The notes below the pieces were generated by a model. It was not told the DNA's origin. It was given only the letters and a program-made list of their open reading frames with translations, and did no database searches. Of a DNA stretch of 64,000 bases, positions 55,462 through 64,000 are shown piece by piece (within the stretch, counting starts at the first letter, position 1; every line of letters starts with the position of its first letter). Origin of the DNA: CAIUGU01 sp963819685 (GTDB lineage Bacteria; Pseudomonadota; Gammaproteobacteria; Steroidobacterales; Steroidobacteraceae); NCBI GenBank assembly GCA_963819685.1, contig CAWFXI010000008.1:124001-188000 (forward strand), read 5' to 3'. A program made the position numbers and the translations under genes.

Positions 55462-57930
55462 TTGAGGGTCGTGAGAAGTCAAATTCGCAGTGTTGGCGCT
55501 GTCCTGTTGATCGGCACTTCGTGTTCGATTGCAACTGGAGCAGAGTCGCCTGTCGAGTACCAGTCAACACTCGACCGCTATTGCATCAAGTGCCATAACG
55601 AGATCGATAACCTGCCGGCGGGAAATCCGCTGTATCTCGACGAAGTGGACCTGAACAGCGTCGCCAAAGATACGGAAGTCTGGGAAAAGGTCATTCGCAA
55701 GCTGCGTGCTCGCACGATGCCGCCGATCGGCAAGCCCAGACCGGACGTCAAGGAATACGACGGTCTTGCTGCGGCGCTTGAACATGAAATCGATCTGGGC
55801 GTCGCAACGCATCCCGATCCCGGGCGGACAGAATCGGTGCATCGTCTCAATCGCACCGAATACCAGAACGCCGTTCGGGATCTATTGGGCGTTGAGATCA
55901 ATACAGCCAGCCTGCTTCCCGCTGACGACCAGAGCTACGGGTTCGATAACATCGCCGGTGTGCTGAAGGTTTCGCCCACGCTCATCGAGCGATACATGGG
56001 CGCAGCGCGTGAGGTGAGCCGCCTCGCTGTCGGTGATCCGACGATCGTGCCGCGCGCCGACACCTTCCGCCTGAAGATGGACCTCAGCCAGTATGGCAAC
56101 GTGAATGGGCTGTCACTGGGCACCCGGGGCGGCATCGCCATTCCTTACAACTTTCCCGTTGATGGTGAGTACCGCATCAAGGCGGTCGCGCTTGGCTTGC
56201 AGGAGGCCCCGTCGAATGTGTACCGGGAAGATCACCAGCTCGATTTCACGATTGACGGTGAGCGGGTCGGGCTGCTGACGGTAACGAAGTCCAAAGATGA
56301 AAATGACAAATTCTCCGCTGACTTTGTCCCGGACGACCGGATGTGGGAGGTGCGCACGTTCGTGAAAGCAGGTCACCGCACTGTCGGCGCGACCTTTGTC
56401 CTGATCAGCGACGCCGTCGGGGAGTTGATCCGTGAGCCATTTGCCCGTCCTCACAGCGAGGGCGACTTTCTGGTGTATGCGCCCCACCTGGGCACCGTCA
56501 CCATCAGCGGCCCCTTCAACCCGAAGAGGCCGGAGGACACGCTGAGCCGTCGCAGGATATTCATCTGTCAGCCGACCTCGCCTGCCGCGGAAGGGCCATG
56601 CGCAAAGCAGATCCTGTCGGCATTGGCGCGACGCGCCTACCGACGGCCAGTCACAGACGCGGATGTCTCGCCACTGCTCCGGTTTTACGCGGAGGGCCGC
56701 AAGACCGGCGATTTCGAAAATGGCATCGAGCGCGCGTTGCGTGCGCTCCTTGTCAGTCCCAACTTCCTGGTTCGCGTCGAGTCCGATCCACCGGGTGCCA
56801 GGCCGGGTTCTTTCTACCAGCTCGACGACCTGGCGCTCGCGTCCCGCTTGTCGTTCTTCCTGTGGAGCAGTATTCCCGACGAGGAGCTGTTGGACCTGGC
56901 TTCCAGAGGCAAGCTCAAGGATCCCGCGGTATTCGAACAACAGGCGCGACGTATGCTGGCGGATCCGCGATCGGAATCGCTCGCCAGCAACTTTGCAGGC
57001 CAATGGTTACGGCTGCGTAACGTGGTGGAAGCGCCCGTCGACAACGTCGCGTTTCCGAATTTCAACGACAACGTCCGGCAGGCGATGGTTCGTGAAACGG
57101 AGCTTTTCTTCGACAGCATTCTTAAGGAAAACCGCACCATTGGCGACCTGCTGACGGCCGACTACACGTTCCTGAACGAAGCGCTGGCCAAACACTATGG
57201 CATCGGGAACGTCTACGGCAGTCACTTCCGCCGCGTGCGCCTGAATGACGAGAACCGGCGAGGACTCCTTGCCCAGGGCAGCATTCTGACGGTGACGTCG
57301 TTCTACAACCGGACATCCCCTGTGGGTCGCGGCAAGTGGATTCTGGAAAATGTACTGGGTTCCCCACCACCGCCGCCGCCCCCGGACGTCCCGGCCCTTG
57401 CAGATATCGCTGACGGTGCGCCGATGCTGACCATGCGCGATCGCATGGCGGCACATCGAGCCAACCCCGCCTGCTCCAGTTGCCACAATCTGATGGATCC
57501 GCTCGGGTTGGGTCTCGAGAACTTCGATGCGGTGGGTCGTTTCCGCACGGTTTCCGACGGCGCTCTGCCGATAGACGCGGCGGGCACGCTGCCTGACGGG
57601 ACACAGTTCAATGGCGCGGCCGGGATTCGCGACAGACTCGCGAAGAGTCCTGAAAGTTTTGCAACCGTCGTCCTGGAAAAGCTCATGACGTATGCGCTGG
57701 GACGCGGCATCGAGTATACGGACCAGCCGTCGATCCGCCGCATCATCGCCAACGCAGCGCCAGACAACTATCGCGTGACAGACCTGATCCTGGGTTTGAC
57801 CAGGAGCGCACCGTTCCAGATGCGCAGGGTGGCGGTCGATTCCGGCGAGGCGCAGACTCCCCGTGCAGTCCTTTCCGGAAGGGTCTCATCGACGTCAGTC
57901 CCTGCGGCGACAGCGGCTACGAAAGACTGA
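55462..57930 (+). CDS. DUF1592/DUF1588 c-type cytochrome-like exported protein
   Basis: 822 residues with a signal peptide (start TTG 55462 or GTG 55471). Cytochrome-c-like heme site CIKCH at residues 41-45, then DUF1587 (SVHRLNRTEYQNAVRDLLG), a carbohydrate-binding-like beta region (about 240-330), DUF1595/1592 (RRAYRRPVTDADV, YQLDDLALASRLSFFLW), DUF1588 (RRGLLAQGSILTVTS, NPACSSCHNLMDPLG with a second CxxCH at 671-675) and DUF1585. This layout was first described in Planctomycetes and is common in some Proteobacteria; the reaction is unknown. It is followed by a DUF1552 gene after 10 bp. Confidence 0.9.
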   Translation: MRVVRSQIRSVGAVLLIGTSCSIATGAESPVEYQSTLDRYCIKCHNEIDNLPAGNPLYLDEVDLNSVAKDTEVWEKVIRKLRARTMPPIGKPRPDVKEYDGLAAALEHEIDLGVATHPDPGRTESVHRLNRTEYQNAVRDLLGVEINTASLLPADDQSYGFDNIAGVLKVSPTLIERYMGAAREVSRLAVGDPTIVPRADTFRLKMDLSQYGNVNGLSLGTRGGIAIPYNFPVDGEYRIKAVALGLQEAPSNVYREDHQLDFTIDGERVGLLTVTKSKDENDKFSADFVPDDRMWEVRTFVKAGHRTVGATFVLISDAVGELIREPFARPHSEGDFLVYAPHLGTVTISGPFNPKRPEDTLSRRRIFICQPTSPAAEGPCAKQILSALARRAYRRPVTDADVSPLLRFYAEGRKTGDFENGIERALRALLVSPNFLVRVESDPPGARPGSFYQLDDLALASRLSFFLWSSIPDEELLDLASRGKLKDPAVFEQQARRMLADPRSESLASNFAGQWLRLRNVVEAPVDNVAFPNFNDNVRQAMVRETELFFDSILKENRTIGDLLTADYTFLNEALAKHYGIGNVYGSHFRRVRLNDENRRGLLAQGSILTVTSFYNRTSPVGRGKWILENVLGSPPPPPPPDVPALADIADGAPMLTMRDRMAAHRANPACSSCHNLMDPLGLGLENFDAVGRFRTVSDGALPIDAAGTLPDGTQFNGAAGIRDRLAKSPESFATVVLEKLMTYALGRGIEYTDQPSIRRIIANAAPDNYRVTDLILGLTRSAPFQMRRVAVDSGEAQTPRAVLSGRVSSTSVPAATAATKD

Positions 57931-57940
57931 AGAGCAGAAG

Positions 57941-59302
57941 ATGTTCATCACGAAAAAATCGCTGCCTCGCCGGACCTTTCTGCGCGGCCTGGGAGTCACG
58001 GTGGCATTGCCCCTGCTGGAGGCAATGATTCCGGCTGCGACTGCGCTTGCCAGGACAGCGGCAAAGCCCGTCAAGCGGCTCGGGTTCATCTATATCCCGA
58101 ACGGCGCAGCAATGATGTATTGGCAGCCCGAGGGATTCAAATGGACCGGTGAGACGTGGCTGGGAGACCAGCCGATCACGAAGCTCAGTCCCACCCTCGC
58201 GCCGCTGGAGCCGTTCAAGAAGCAACTCATCGTGCCGCTCGGCCTGACACAGAAGCAGGCCGAGTCATTTGGTGACGGCACTGGCGAACATTCGCGCGCA
58301 GGCCCCACGTTCTTGAGCGGCGTGCACCCGAAACACACCGAAGGCGCCGACGTTCGGGCCGGGACTACGGCTGACCAGATGGCCGCGCAGCACCTGGGCA
58401 AGGAGACACCGTTGCGGTCGCTCGAGTTGGCGATGGAGCAGGCCTACCTGGTGGGCAACTGCGACAACGGGTACAGCTGCGCCTACACGAACACGATTTC
58501 GTGGCGAACGCCCACCACCCCGAACCCGATGGAAACCAATCCCCGGATGGTCTTTCAGCGTCTGTTCGGCGACGGCGGCAGCCCGGCCAGCCGACGCGCG
58601 CAGCTGCAGGAGGACAAGAGCATTCTCGATTGGGTAACTGCTGATGTCAGCCGGCTCCAGGGTACCCTGGGTGCGGCGGATCGCAGTGCAGTCGGCGACT
58701 ATCTGGAGTCGGTTCGTGAACTCGAGCGGCGGGTTCAGGCCATTGAGCGGCAGATGGGCAAGGGCGCGAATATCGATCTGCCGGAAGCCCCGGTCGGTGT
58801 CCCTGACTCGTACGATGAGCACGCCAAGTTGATGCTGGATCTGGTGGCGCTTTCATTCCAGGCCGACATCACGAGGGTATTCACGTTCATGCTGGGCCGG
58901 GAACAGACCAACCGACCCTACGACGAGTTGGGAGTGGGTGAGGCGCACCATCCTTTGTCGCATCACCAGAACGATCCGGAGAAGCTCCGCAATCTGCACA
59001 AGATCAATCTGTACCACGTCATGATGCTGGCGCGTCTGGCCGAGAAGCTGAAGGCCACTCCGGACGGCGACGGCAATCTGCTCGATCACTCGTTGCTCCT
59101 CCATGGCGGTGGCATCAGCGACCCGAATATCCATTCGCACGTCGATCTGCCGCTCGTGCTGGTCGGCGGCCCGTCGAACGGTGGACGGTGGGTGAGTCAC
59201 AGGATCGAGACACCGATGAACAACCTGCTCGTATCAATGCTCGGCATGGCCGGCGTGCCCATCGAGAAGTTCGGTGATTCGACGGGCGCCTTGTCCATCT
59301 GA
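57941..59302 (+). CDS. DUF1552 protein with twin-arginine signal
   Basis: 453 residues from ATG 57941, which follows AGAGCAGAAG. The N-terminus SLPRRTFLRGLGVTVALP fits the Tat consensus, so the protein is probably exported folded. DUF1552 features: KRLGFIYIPNGAAMMYWQP, EHSRAGPTFLSGVHP and the sulfatase-like end LLHGGGISDPNIHSHVDLPLVL. A DUF1501-like alkaline-phosphatase-fold relation is likely. It is always found near DUF1592-type cytochromes in related bacteria, so the pair probably forms one functional unit. Confidence 0.9.
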   Translation: MFITKKSLPRRTFLRGLGVTVALPLLEAMIPAATALARTAAKPVKRLGFIYIPNGAAMMYWQPEGFKWTGETWLGDQPITKLSPTLAPLEPFKKQLIVPLGLTQKQAESFGDGTGEHSRAGPTFLSGVHPKHTEGADVRAGTTADQMAAQHLGKETPLRSLELAMEQAYLVGNCDNGYSCAYTNTISWRTPTTPNPMETNPRMVFQRLFGDGGSPASRRAQLQEDKSILDWVTADVSRLQGTLGAADRSAVGDYLESVRELERRVQAIERQMGKGANIDLPEAPVGVPDSYDEHAKLMLDLVALSFQADITRVFTFMLGREQTNRPYDELGVGEAHHPLSHHQNDPEKLRNLHKINLYHVMMLARLAEKLKATPDGDGNLLDHSLLLHGGGISDPNIHSHVDLPLVLVGGPSNGGRWVSHRIETPMNNLLVSMLGMAGVPIEKFGDSTGALSI

Positions 59303-59305
59303 ATC

Positions 59306-60868
59306 ATGAGAATCTGCGATACGCGGCAGCTGCTGATTGCGCTGTGGTGCACGACGAGCGCATTGGGCTGCAGCACTGCGCTGGCCGACGAGACTCTTTC
59401 GCAGGCGATCAAGAGCGGCAAAATCGAAGAGACCCGGGCACTCCTGCAGTCGCACGAGGTCGATGTTCTGGCGGCCGAGCCGGATGGATCCACACCCCTG
59501 CATTGGGCCGCCAACCGCAACGACGCTGAGGCTGTTGCGGCGCTGATCAACAAGGGTGCGGACGTCAACGCAAACAACCGCTACGGCGTGACTCCGCTGA
59601 TCGCTGCTTGCATGGGATCAGGGGAAGTCGCGGTCATCAAGCTGCTGATCAAAGCAGGCGCGGATCCAGACAGTGCGCTGCCGTCTGGACAGTCGGCGAT
59701 GATGACCGCCGCGCGTACGGGAAAGACCGACGTCGTCGGATTACTGATCGAACAGGGCGCGAGAATCGAAGCCCGTGAAGAATGGCGTGGACAGAATGCG
59801 CTGATGTGGGCTGCCAGCGAAGGTCATGCAGACACTGTCAGGCGACTGATCAAGGCTGGCGCGGACTTCAATGCCCGTACCAACGCCGGCTTTACGCCCC
59901 TTCTGTTTGCTGTGCGTGCCGGGCGTATGGCGGCCACGGAGATCTTGCTTGAGGCCGGCGCGGACGTGAACGACAAGGTCACGCCGGCTCCTGGGCAGCT
60001 GACTGTTTCGTTACTGCCCGGCAATATCTCAGGTGGTCAGATCCCCACCGCTGGGGGCCCCGGGGGGACGAGCGCTCTGGTCGTGGCCATCACGAACGGG
60101 CATTTCGAGATGGCGAAATTCCTGGTAGAGAAAGGCGCCGATCCGAACGCCGCGGCACAGGGGTGGACGGCGCTCCACCAGCTCGCTCACGTACGCCGTC
60201 CCAACCTTGGCAAGGGCATGGCACCGCCCGAGATCACCGGCACTATCGACGCGTTCGCGCTCGCCAGGGCGTTGATCGAGCATGGCGCAAACATCAACGC
60301 GAGAATGACTCGGGATTTTCCGATGGACATCTCCTCGCGCAATGCCTTCAATCGCATCGGCTCCACGCCGATACTGCTCGCGGCGAAGACGGGTGATACG
60401 CCGTTCATGCGGCTCCTGGCGGACTATGGCGCCGACGTCACGATTCGCAATGAGGAAGGCACGTCGACGCTGATGGCGGCGGCAGGCGTTGGCATCTATA
60501 CCCTCGGCGAGAGCCGCGGTACGAACGAGGAAGCGTTCGAGGCGGTCAAGCTGGCCTATGAACTCGGCGACCGGGATGTGAATGTCATCGACAACAATGG
60601 CCGAACGGCACTTCACGGCGCAGCGCTGCGCGGTGCGAACGACATCGTGCAGTTTCTGGCGGACAAAGGGGCCAGGCTTGACGTCGTCGATGGCGATGGC
60701 TGGCTGCCGTTGACGATCGCCGATGGGGTGCACTACACAGGCACGGTCAAGCGAGCTGAACATACGGCGGTCTTGCTGCGGCAGTTGATGCGTGAAAAGG
60801 GGGTGCTGCCACCCGAGATGGAGGAACCATCGCTCGTCGTGAGCCTGTCGACGAGAACTCCCCGTTGA
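59306..60868 (+). CDS. exported ankyrin-repeat protein of the DUF1592-DUF1552 operon
   Basis: 520 residues, signal peptide ending STALA, then ankyrin repeats throughout (for example DGSTPLHWAANRNDAEAVA, GFTPLLFAVRAGRMAATEIL, GRTALHGAALRGANDIVQFL). An insert (about 215-245, Gly/Pro-rich with PGNISGGQIPTAGG) interrupts the array. Three bases separate it from the DUF1552 stop. It is probably a periplasmic binding scaffold for one of its two partners. Confidence 0.9.
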   Translation: MRICDTRQLLIALWCTTSALGCSTALADETLSQAIKSGKIEETRALLQSHEVDVLAAEPDGSTPLHWAANRNDAEAVAALINKGADVNANNRYGVTPLIAACMGSGEVAVIKLLIKAGADPDSALPSGQSAMMTAARTGKTDVVGLLIEQGARIEAREEWRGQNALMWAASEGHADTVRRLIKAGADFNARTNAGFTPLLFAVRAGRMAATEILLEAGADVNDKVTPAPGQLTVSLLPGNISGGQIPTAGGPGGTSALVVAITNGHFEMAKFLVEKGADPNAAAQGWTALHQLAHVRRPNLGKGMAPPEITGTIDAFALARALIEHGANINARMTRDFPMDISSRNAFNRIGSTPILLAAKTGDTPFMRLLADYGADVTIRNEEGTSTLMAAAGVGIYTLGESRGTNEEAFEAVKLAYELGDRDVNVIDNNGRTALHGAALRGANDIVQFLADKGARLDVVDGDGWLPLTIADGVHYTGTVKRAEHTAVLLRQLMREKGVLPPEMEEPSLVVSLSTRTPR

Positions 60869-60876
60869 TGTTCCAC

Positions 60877-61929
60877 TCAGGGTGTGTTCAACGGCCGGGG
60901 AGCGGCGAGGGCTCCCTTGATCGAGACATTCTCGAGAATGCCATTGGGATCGCGCGTCCAGATGAAGGGTGCGCCGGCAGGTACGGCTTCTGAAGTTTCT
61001 CCCGAACCCAGAGTTCCGCCGTTCCTGGGCACAAGCTCGATCACCTTCGGCACATCCGTTGCGGCGACATTGATGATCAGGATCGGGCCTCCCGGATCCT
61101 GCACGCGGTGGCGCGTGGGATGGCGGTTCGGTACGGCAAACTCCTGGAAGTTGAGTGTCAGTTCGCTGCCCGGAAAGGTGCCACGCGTCATGCGTATCGG
61201 GGTGAGAGCGGGGTCGTTGAAGAGTTTGAGGATGCGCTCCGGCGTTGCACGCGGGGCATCGACCGCCGGCATCCCGAGTCCGAACACGCTGTTGTAGTAG
61301 TCCACCGTCTGCGCGAGATCCTGAACAGTCACATAGATCGCAACAGAATTGACGGGCCCCGGCGTCGTTGGCAATGCGACGTTGGGTGGAGTTCCCTGCA
61401 GCAGTTCGATGACGTAGCCATCCGGATCCTCAACCATCACGGTGCTTGCGCCCGGACCGCGGCCCTCTTCGGGCAGCGGCACGCCACCTTTGGTCAGCAC
61501 CTTGAGGCCCAGCTTGTGGACACCCGCCATCATCGCGTTCATGTCTTTGATGTTGACGGCGAGCATGATCGCGCCGGGATCCTGGATCTTCAGCTTCTGC
61601 GGCTTGAGCGGCGTGTCCTGCCACTGAATGAGTTCCATGGAGAACGTGCCGCCTGGCACCTTCACGACCACCGTGCGCATGCGCGCCTCGGGTTCCTTCG
61701 CGAGTCCGGGGACCGCCATCGGGCCGTTGATCTTCCCTGTTATTTCCATGCCGAGTAGACCGTTGTACAGCGCCAGCGACTGCTCGAGATTCGAGACGTT
61801 GAGGTGCAGGATGCCGGCACCAACGGATTTCGGGCTCGCCGCGGGCTGTGCCGCTGCCGTGGCCGTCCCCAGCACCAGTGCAATCACCAGCCAGGTGGGG
61901 AGTGCGTTACAACGCGTTTTCTGGATCAC
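60877..61929 (-). CDS. two-domain glyoxalase/VOC-family exported protein
   Basis: 350 residues, signal peptide ending TAAAQ. Two vicinal-oxygen-chelate domains: the first from GAGILHLNVSNLEQSLALYN to about residue 180 (ending MVEDPDGYVIELLQG), the second from SVAIYVTVQDLAQTVDYYN to ...WTRDPNGILENVS. Both keep the terminal metal-ligand glutamate region (DPDGYVIEL, DPNGILENV), but metal binding is uncertain in the second. A periplasmic location is unusual for glyoxalase-type enzymes. The GTG start overlaps the end of the TrhO/RluA fusion by 23 bases. Confidence 0.88.
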   Translation of the reverse strand: MIQKTRCNALPTWLVIALVLGTATAAAQPAASPKSVGAGILHLNVSNLEQSLALYNGLLGMEITGKINGPMAVPGLAKEPEARMRTVVVKVPGGTFSMELIQWQDTPLKPQKLKIQDPGAIMLAVNIKDMNAMMAGVHKLGLKVLTKGGVPLPEEGRGPGASTVMVEDPDGYVIELLQGTPPNVALPTTPGPVNSVAIYVTVQDLAQTVDYYNSVFGLGMPAVDAPRATPERILKLFNDPALTPIRMTRGTFPGSELTLNFQEFAVPNRHPTRHRVQDPGGPILIINVAATDVPKVIELVPRNGGTLGSGETSEAVPAGAPFIWTRDPNGILENVSIKGALAAPRPLNTP

Positions 61930-63733
61930 TGCGCGACTCCTTGCATTCTGCTGCCCACTCCGGCGGTTCGGCAGTAAATGTCATCCACTCTTTGCTGGCC
62001 GGGTGCCGGAAGCCGATCTTCCACGCGTGCAGACAGAGCGGCGCGTCGTTCGGCGACAGCGTTGCAACAGTCCCAAGCGCGTGGTCAGCGAGATAGAGCG
62101 GGTCGCCGCAGATGGGCAGTCCGAGAAACTGCAGGTGCAACCGGATCTGGTTCGTGCGCCCGGTTAACGGGCGGGCTTCCAGCAGCGTCGTGCCGTCGGC
62201 AGTGCGACGGAGCACGGTGAATTCAGTGGTGGCAGGTCGCCCGTCGTCGGTACCCGCGTCTCTGGATCCTAACGGTCCCGTGTCCCTGCTGATGGGTGCG
62301 TTGCACGAGAAAGTATCCTGCACAGGATTTCCATGGACCTTCACCAGATATTGCTTGGTGACTTCGCCGCGTTGAAACTGTGGCTGGAGCAGCGAAGCAA
62401 AATGCTGTGTGCGGCACACGACCACAAGGCCGGTTGTGTTGGCATCCAGGCGGTGCGCCGGACGCGGCTTCTGCGGTCGATAGGCCAGATGCAGGAAATA
62501 ACCGAGCGTATTGCGATTGAAGCGCCCGCCCGCATGCATCGGCAGCGGTGCCGGTTTGTTCACGACGACAATGGCTTCATCCTCATACAGGATGCGCACG
62601 TCATTGCTGACAGCCGGTTCAAGCGTCGCGGGCACCACGTGTATCAGCCGCTCGCCGGTATGCACAGGATATTCCGCCGTGACCACGCGGCCTTCGTCAT
62701 CAAGCACCCGGCCAGCTGCGAAAGCAGGCTTCCAGTATTCACGTGAGAACTGCGGCAGCATCTTCGTCAGTGCATCGCCTAAGTTTTGTCCCTCACACGA
62801 TTCCGGGACTTTCATCGGCCGATAGTTGTCGTACGGCACGCTGCCAGGGAGCGGGCTCGTCACGCGACGCAAGGTTTCCTGGCGAGCCGCAATCGCCTGC
62901 GCCCTGACGATTTCGGGAGCTCGCCAGCAAGCGGGGCAGGATTCATTCGCCACGTAGTGCGGCGATTGCTGTTCAGCCTCGGTCAACGGTGTCTGGCAGT
63001 TGAAGCACACGGCGCTTGAGGTTTCGCTCAATGCGGGATCGACGCCGACGCGGTGATCGAACACAAAGCATTCACCAACGTAGTGCGTGCTGCCCACGTC
63101 CTCGAAGTATTTGAGGATGCCGCCCTCAAGCTGGTGGATGTTCCGGAATCCTTCCTGCTCCATGAACGGACCCGCCTTTTCGCAGCGGATGCCGCCGGTG
63201 CAGAACATGACGATGGGCTGGTCCTTCAGCGCTTCCGGCAATGCCCGTACGGCCGCCGGAAAATTCCTGAAGTGATCGAGATCGAGAGTGAGCGCGTTGT
63301 GGAAAGTGCCGAGCTTCACTTCGTAGTCATTGCGCGTATCGAGCAACGTGACCGGCCGGCCTTCATCCAGCCACTGTTTCAGCTCCGCGGGCTTGAGCTT
63401 GGGTGATGTTCGCCTGGCCGGGTCGATGCCCTCGACGCCAAAGGCAATGATTTCCTTCTTGATCCGCACCAGCAGACGCGTGAAGGGCTGATAGTCGCTT
63501 TCGCTGAACTTGGCCGGCAAGAACTCCAGCCCTTGCCGTGACCGGATGTGAGCCAGCAGTCGCTCGACTCCGTCGCGCGCGCCCGCCATGAAAAGGTTGA
63601 TGCCCTCGGTGCTGAGCAGAATGGTGCCCTTCAGGCCGAGCGAGCGGGCACGCTCCAGCAGCTCGATCCGCCATTCCTTGAGTCCGGTGAGCGGGGCGAA
63701 CTGGTAAGCGGCAACATTGGTGATCAGGGACAT
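61907..63733 (-). CDS. fusion of tRNA uridine hydroxylase TrhO and an RluA-type pseudouridine synthase
   Basis: 608 residues from ATG 63733 (MSLITNVAAYQF); the frame is open earlier. Residues 1 to about 300 form the TrhO/YceA rhodanese protein: LLDTRNDYEVKLGTFHNAL, the catalytic-cysteine loop VMFCTGGIRCEKAG and CFVFDHRVGVDP, then two CxxC pairs (CFNC, CPAC). Residues about 320-600 are an RluA-type synthase with the catalytic aspartate in AHRLDANTTGLVV and GRTNQIRLHLQFLG. TrhO makes 5-hydroxyuridine at tRNA position 34, and the synthase would modify a uridine in tRNA or rRNA, so the fusion joins two RNA-modification steps. Confidence 0.93.
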   Translation of the reverse strand: MSLITNVAAYQFAPLTGLKEWRIELLERARSLGLKGTILLSTEGINLFMAGARDGVERLLAHIRSRQGLEFLPAKFSESDYQPFTRLLVRIKKEIIAFGVEGIDPARRTSPKLKPAELKQWLDEGRPVTLLDTRNDYEVKLGTFHNALTLDLDHFRNFPAAVRALPEALKDQPIVMFCTGGIRCEKAGPFMEQEGFRNIHQLEGGILKYFEDVGSTHYVGECFVFDHRVGVDPALSETSSAVCFNCQTPLTEAEQQSPHYVANESCPACWRAPEIVRAQAIAARQETLRRVTSPLPGSVPYDNYRPMKVPESCEGQNLGDALTKMLPQFSREYWKPAFAAGRVLDDEGRVVTAEYPVHTGERLIHVVPATLEPAVSNDVRILYEDEAIVVVNKPAPLPMHAGGRFNRNTLGYFLHLAYRPQKPRPAHRLDANTTGLVVVCRTQHFASLLQPQFQRGEVTKQYLVKVHGNPVQDTFSCNAPISRDTGPLGSRDAGTDDGRPATTEFTVLRRTADGTTLLEARPLTGRTNQIRLHLQFLGLPICGDPLYLADHALGTVATLSPNDAPLCLHAWKIGFRHPASKEWMTFTAEPPEWAAECKESRSDPENAL

Positions 63734-63903
63734 CCGGATATGGTACCAGCGATGCGCCGGCCACCTGTTGATAACGACAGCCATGAGGATTTGCCTGCGT
63801 CACTCCAGCGGGCTTTTGCCCTGATTCCGGGCAGCGCGTGCGGGTGGCGTTGCGGGCTGCAAGTTAGGCCGACATCAGGCCACCTTAAACCGTACTATGC
63901 GGC

Positions 63904-64000
63904 ATGAGTACCAACATGGCGGTTCCCTTGAAGCCCTATTCAGCAGCCTGTGACCGCAACCGGGAGCCGATCCTTGCCGTGCTCAAGGAATGGTTTGCCG
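63904..64000 (+). CDS. DUF938 SAM-dependent methyltransferase, partial (N-terminus only)
   Basis: The window ends 32 codons into this gene. The visible part (MSTNMAVPLKPYSAACDRNR, then EPILAVLKEWFA) matches the start of DUF938 methyltransferases, in which SxAxxRNREPIL is conserved. It diverges from the TrhO/RluA fusion across 170 bp. The SAM-binding loop is beyond the window edge. Confidence 0.75.
   Translation, partial: MSTNMAVPLKPYSAACDRNREPILAVLKEWFA

Overview
The window reads as chromosomal DNA of a high-GC gammaproteobacterium. The gene orders lptD-surA-pdxA-rsmA-apaG-apaH, amgK-murU next to lptD, mreBCD-mrdA-rodA-mltB-rlpA-dacA and dat-ybeD facing lipB-lipA are typical of Pseudomonas/Xanthomonas-like lineages. 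A GatCAB amidotransferase, DUF1592/DUF1552 proteins, DUF6644 and DUF6152 proteins point more narrowly to a Steroidobacteraceae-like environmental lineage; this placement is an inference. No tRNA, rRNA, CRISPR array, prophage or transposase gene was seen.

Layout. 0-5 kb: end of a 3-hydroxyanthranilate dioxygenase gene, a Cys-containing exported protein, a glycogen phosphorylase gene broken by 13 single-base insertions, then apaH and apaG. 5.4-12.9 kb: rsmA, pdxA, surA and lptD (minus strand), diverging from amgK-murU. 12.9-17.8 kb: a macA-macB-outer membrane factor efflux operon. 18.4-22.1 kb: tonB-exbB-exbD-exbD-TPR. 22.2-34.1 kb: lipoate synthesis, then the minus-strand cell-wall elongation block from dat and dacA through mreB. 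34.3-38.5 kb: gatC-gatA-gatB-hslO. 38.6-40 kb: a methyltransferase and a DUF4160/DUF2442 pair. 40.1-49.6 kb: an oligopeptide ABC transport operon with three tandem membrane-anchored binding proteins and a permease carrying an extra fibronectin-III-like domain. 49.6-60.9 kb: accessory exported and membrane proteins, including a DUF1592-DUF1552-ankyrin operon. 60.9-64 kb: a two-domain glyoxalase-like protein, a TrhO/RluA fusion and the start of a DUF938 methyltransferase.

How genes work together. AmgK and MurU recycle MurNAc to UDP-MurNAc. MreBCD, RodA and PBP2 build the lateral wall, and DacA, MltB and RlpA trim it. SurA and LptD serve outer-membrane assembly. The Opp operon probably imports peptides.

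The most unusual non-coding content is a dispersed multi-hairpin element of about 175 bp in three copies (5.2, 10.9 and 26.7 kb), a 173-bp near-palindrome between lipB and ybeD, and several intergenic hairpins built from short repeated words. Many genes (glgP, three oppA, oppF, mreD, a methyltransferase, probably hslO) carry single-base insertions that leave the coding otherwise well preserved. This looks like residual insertion error in the assembly rather than natural decay.
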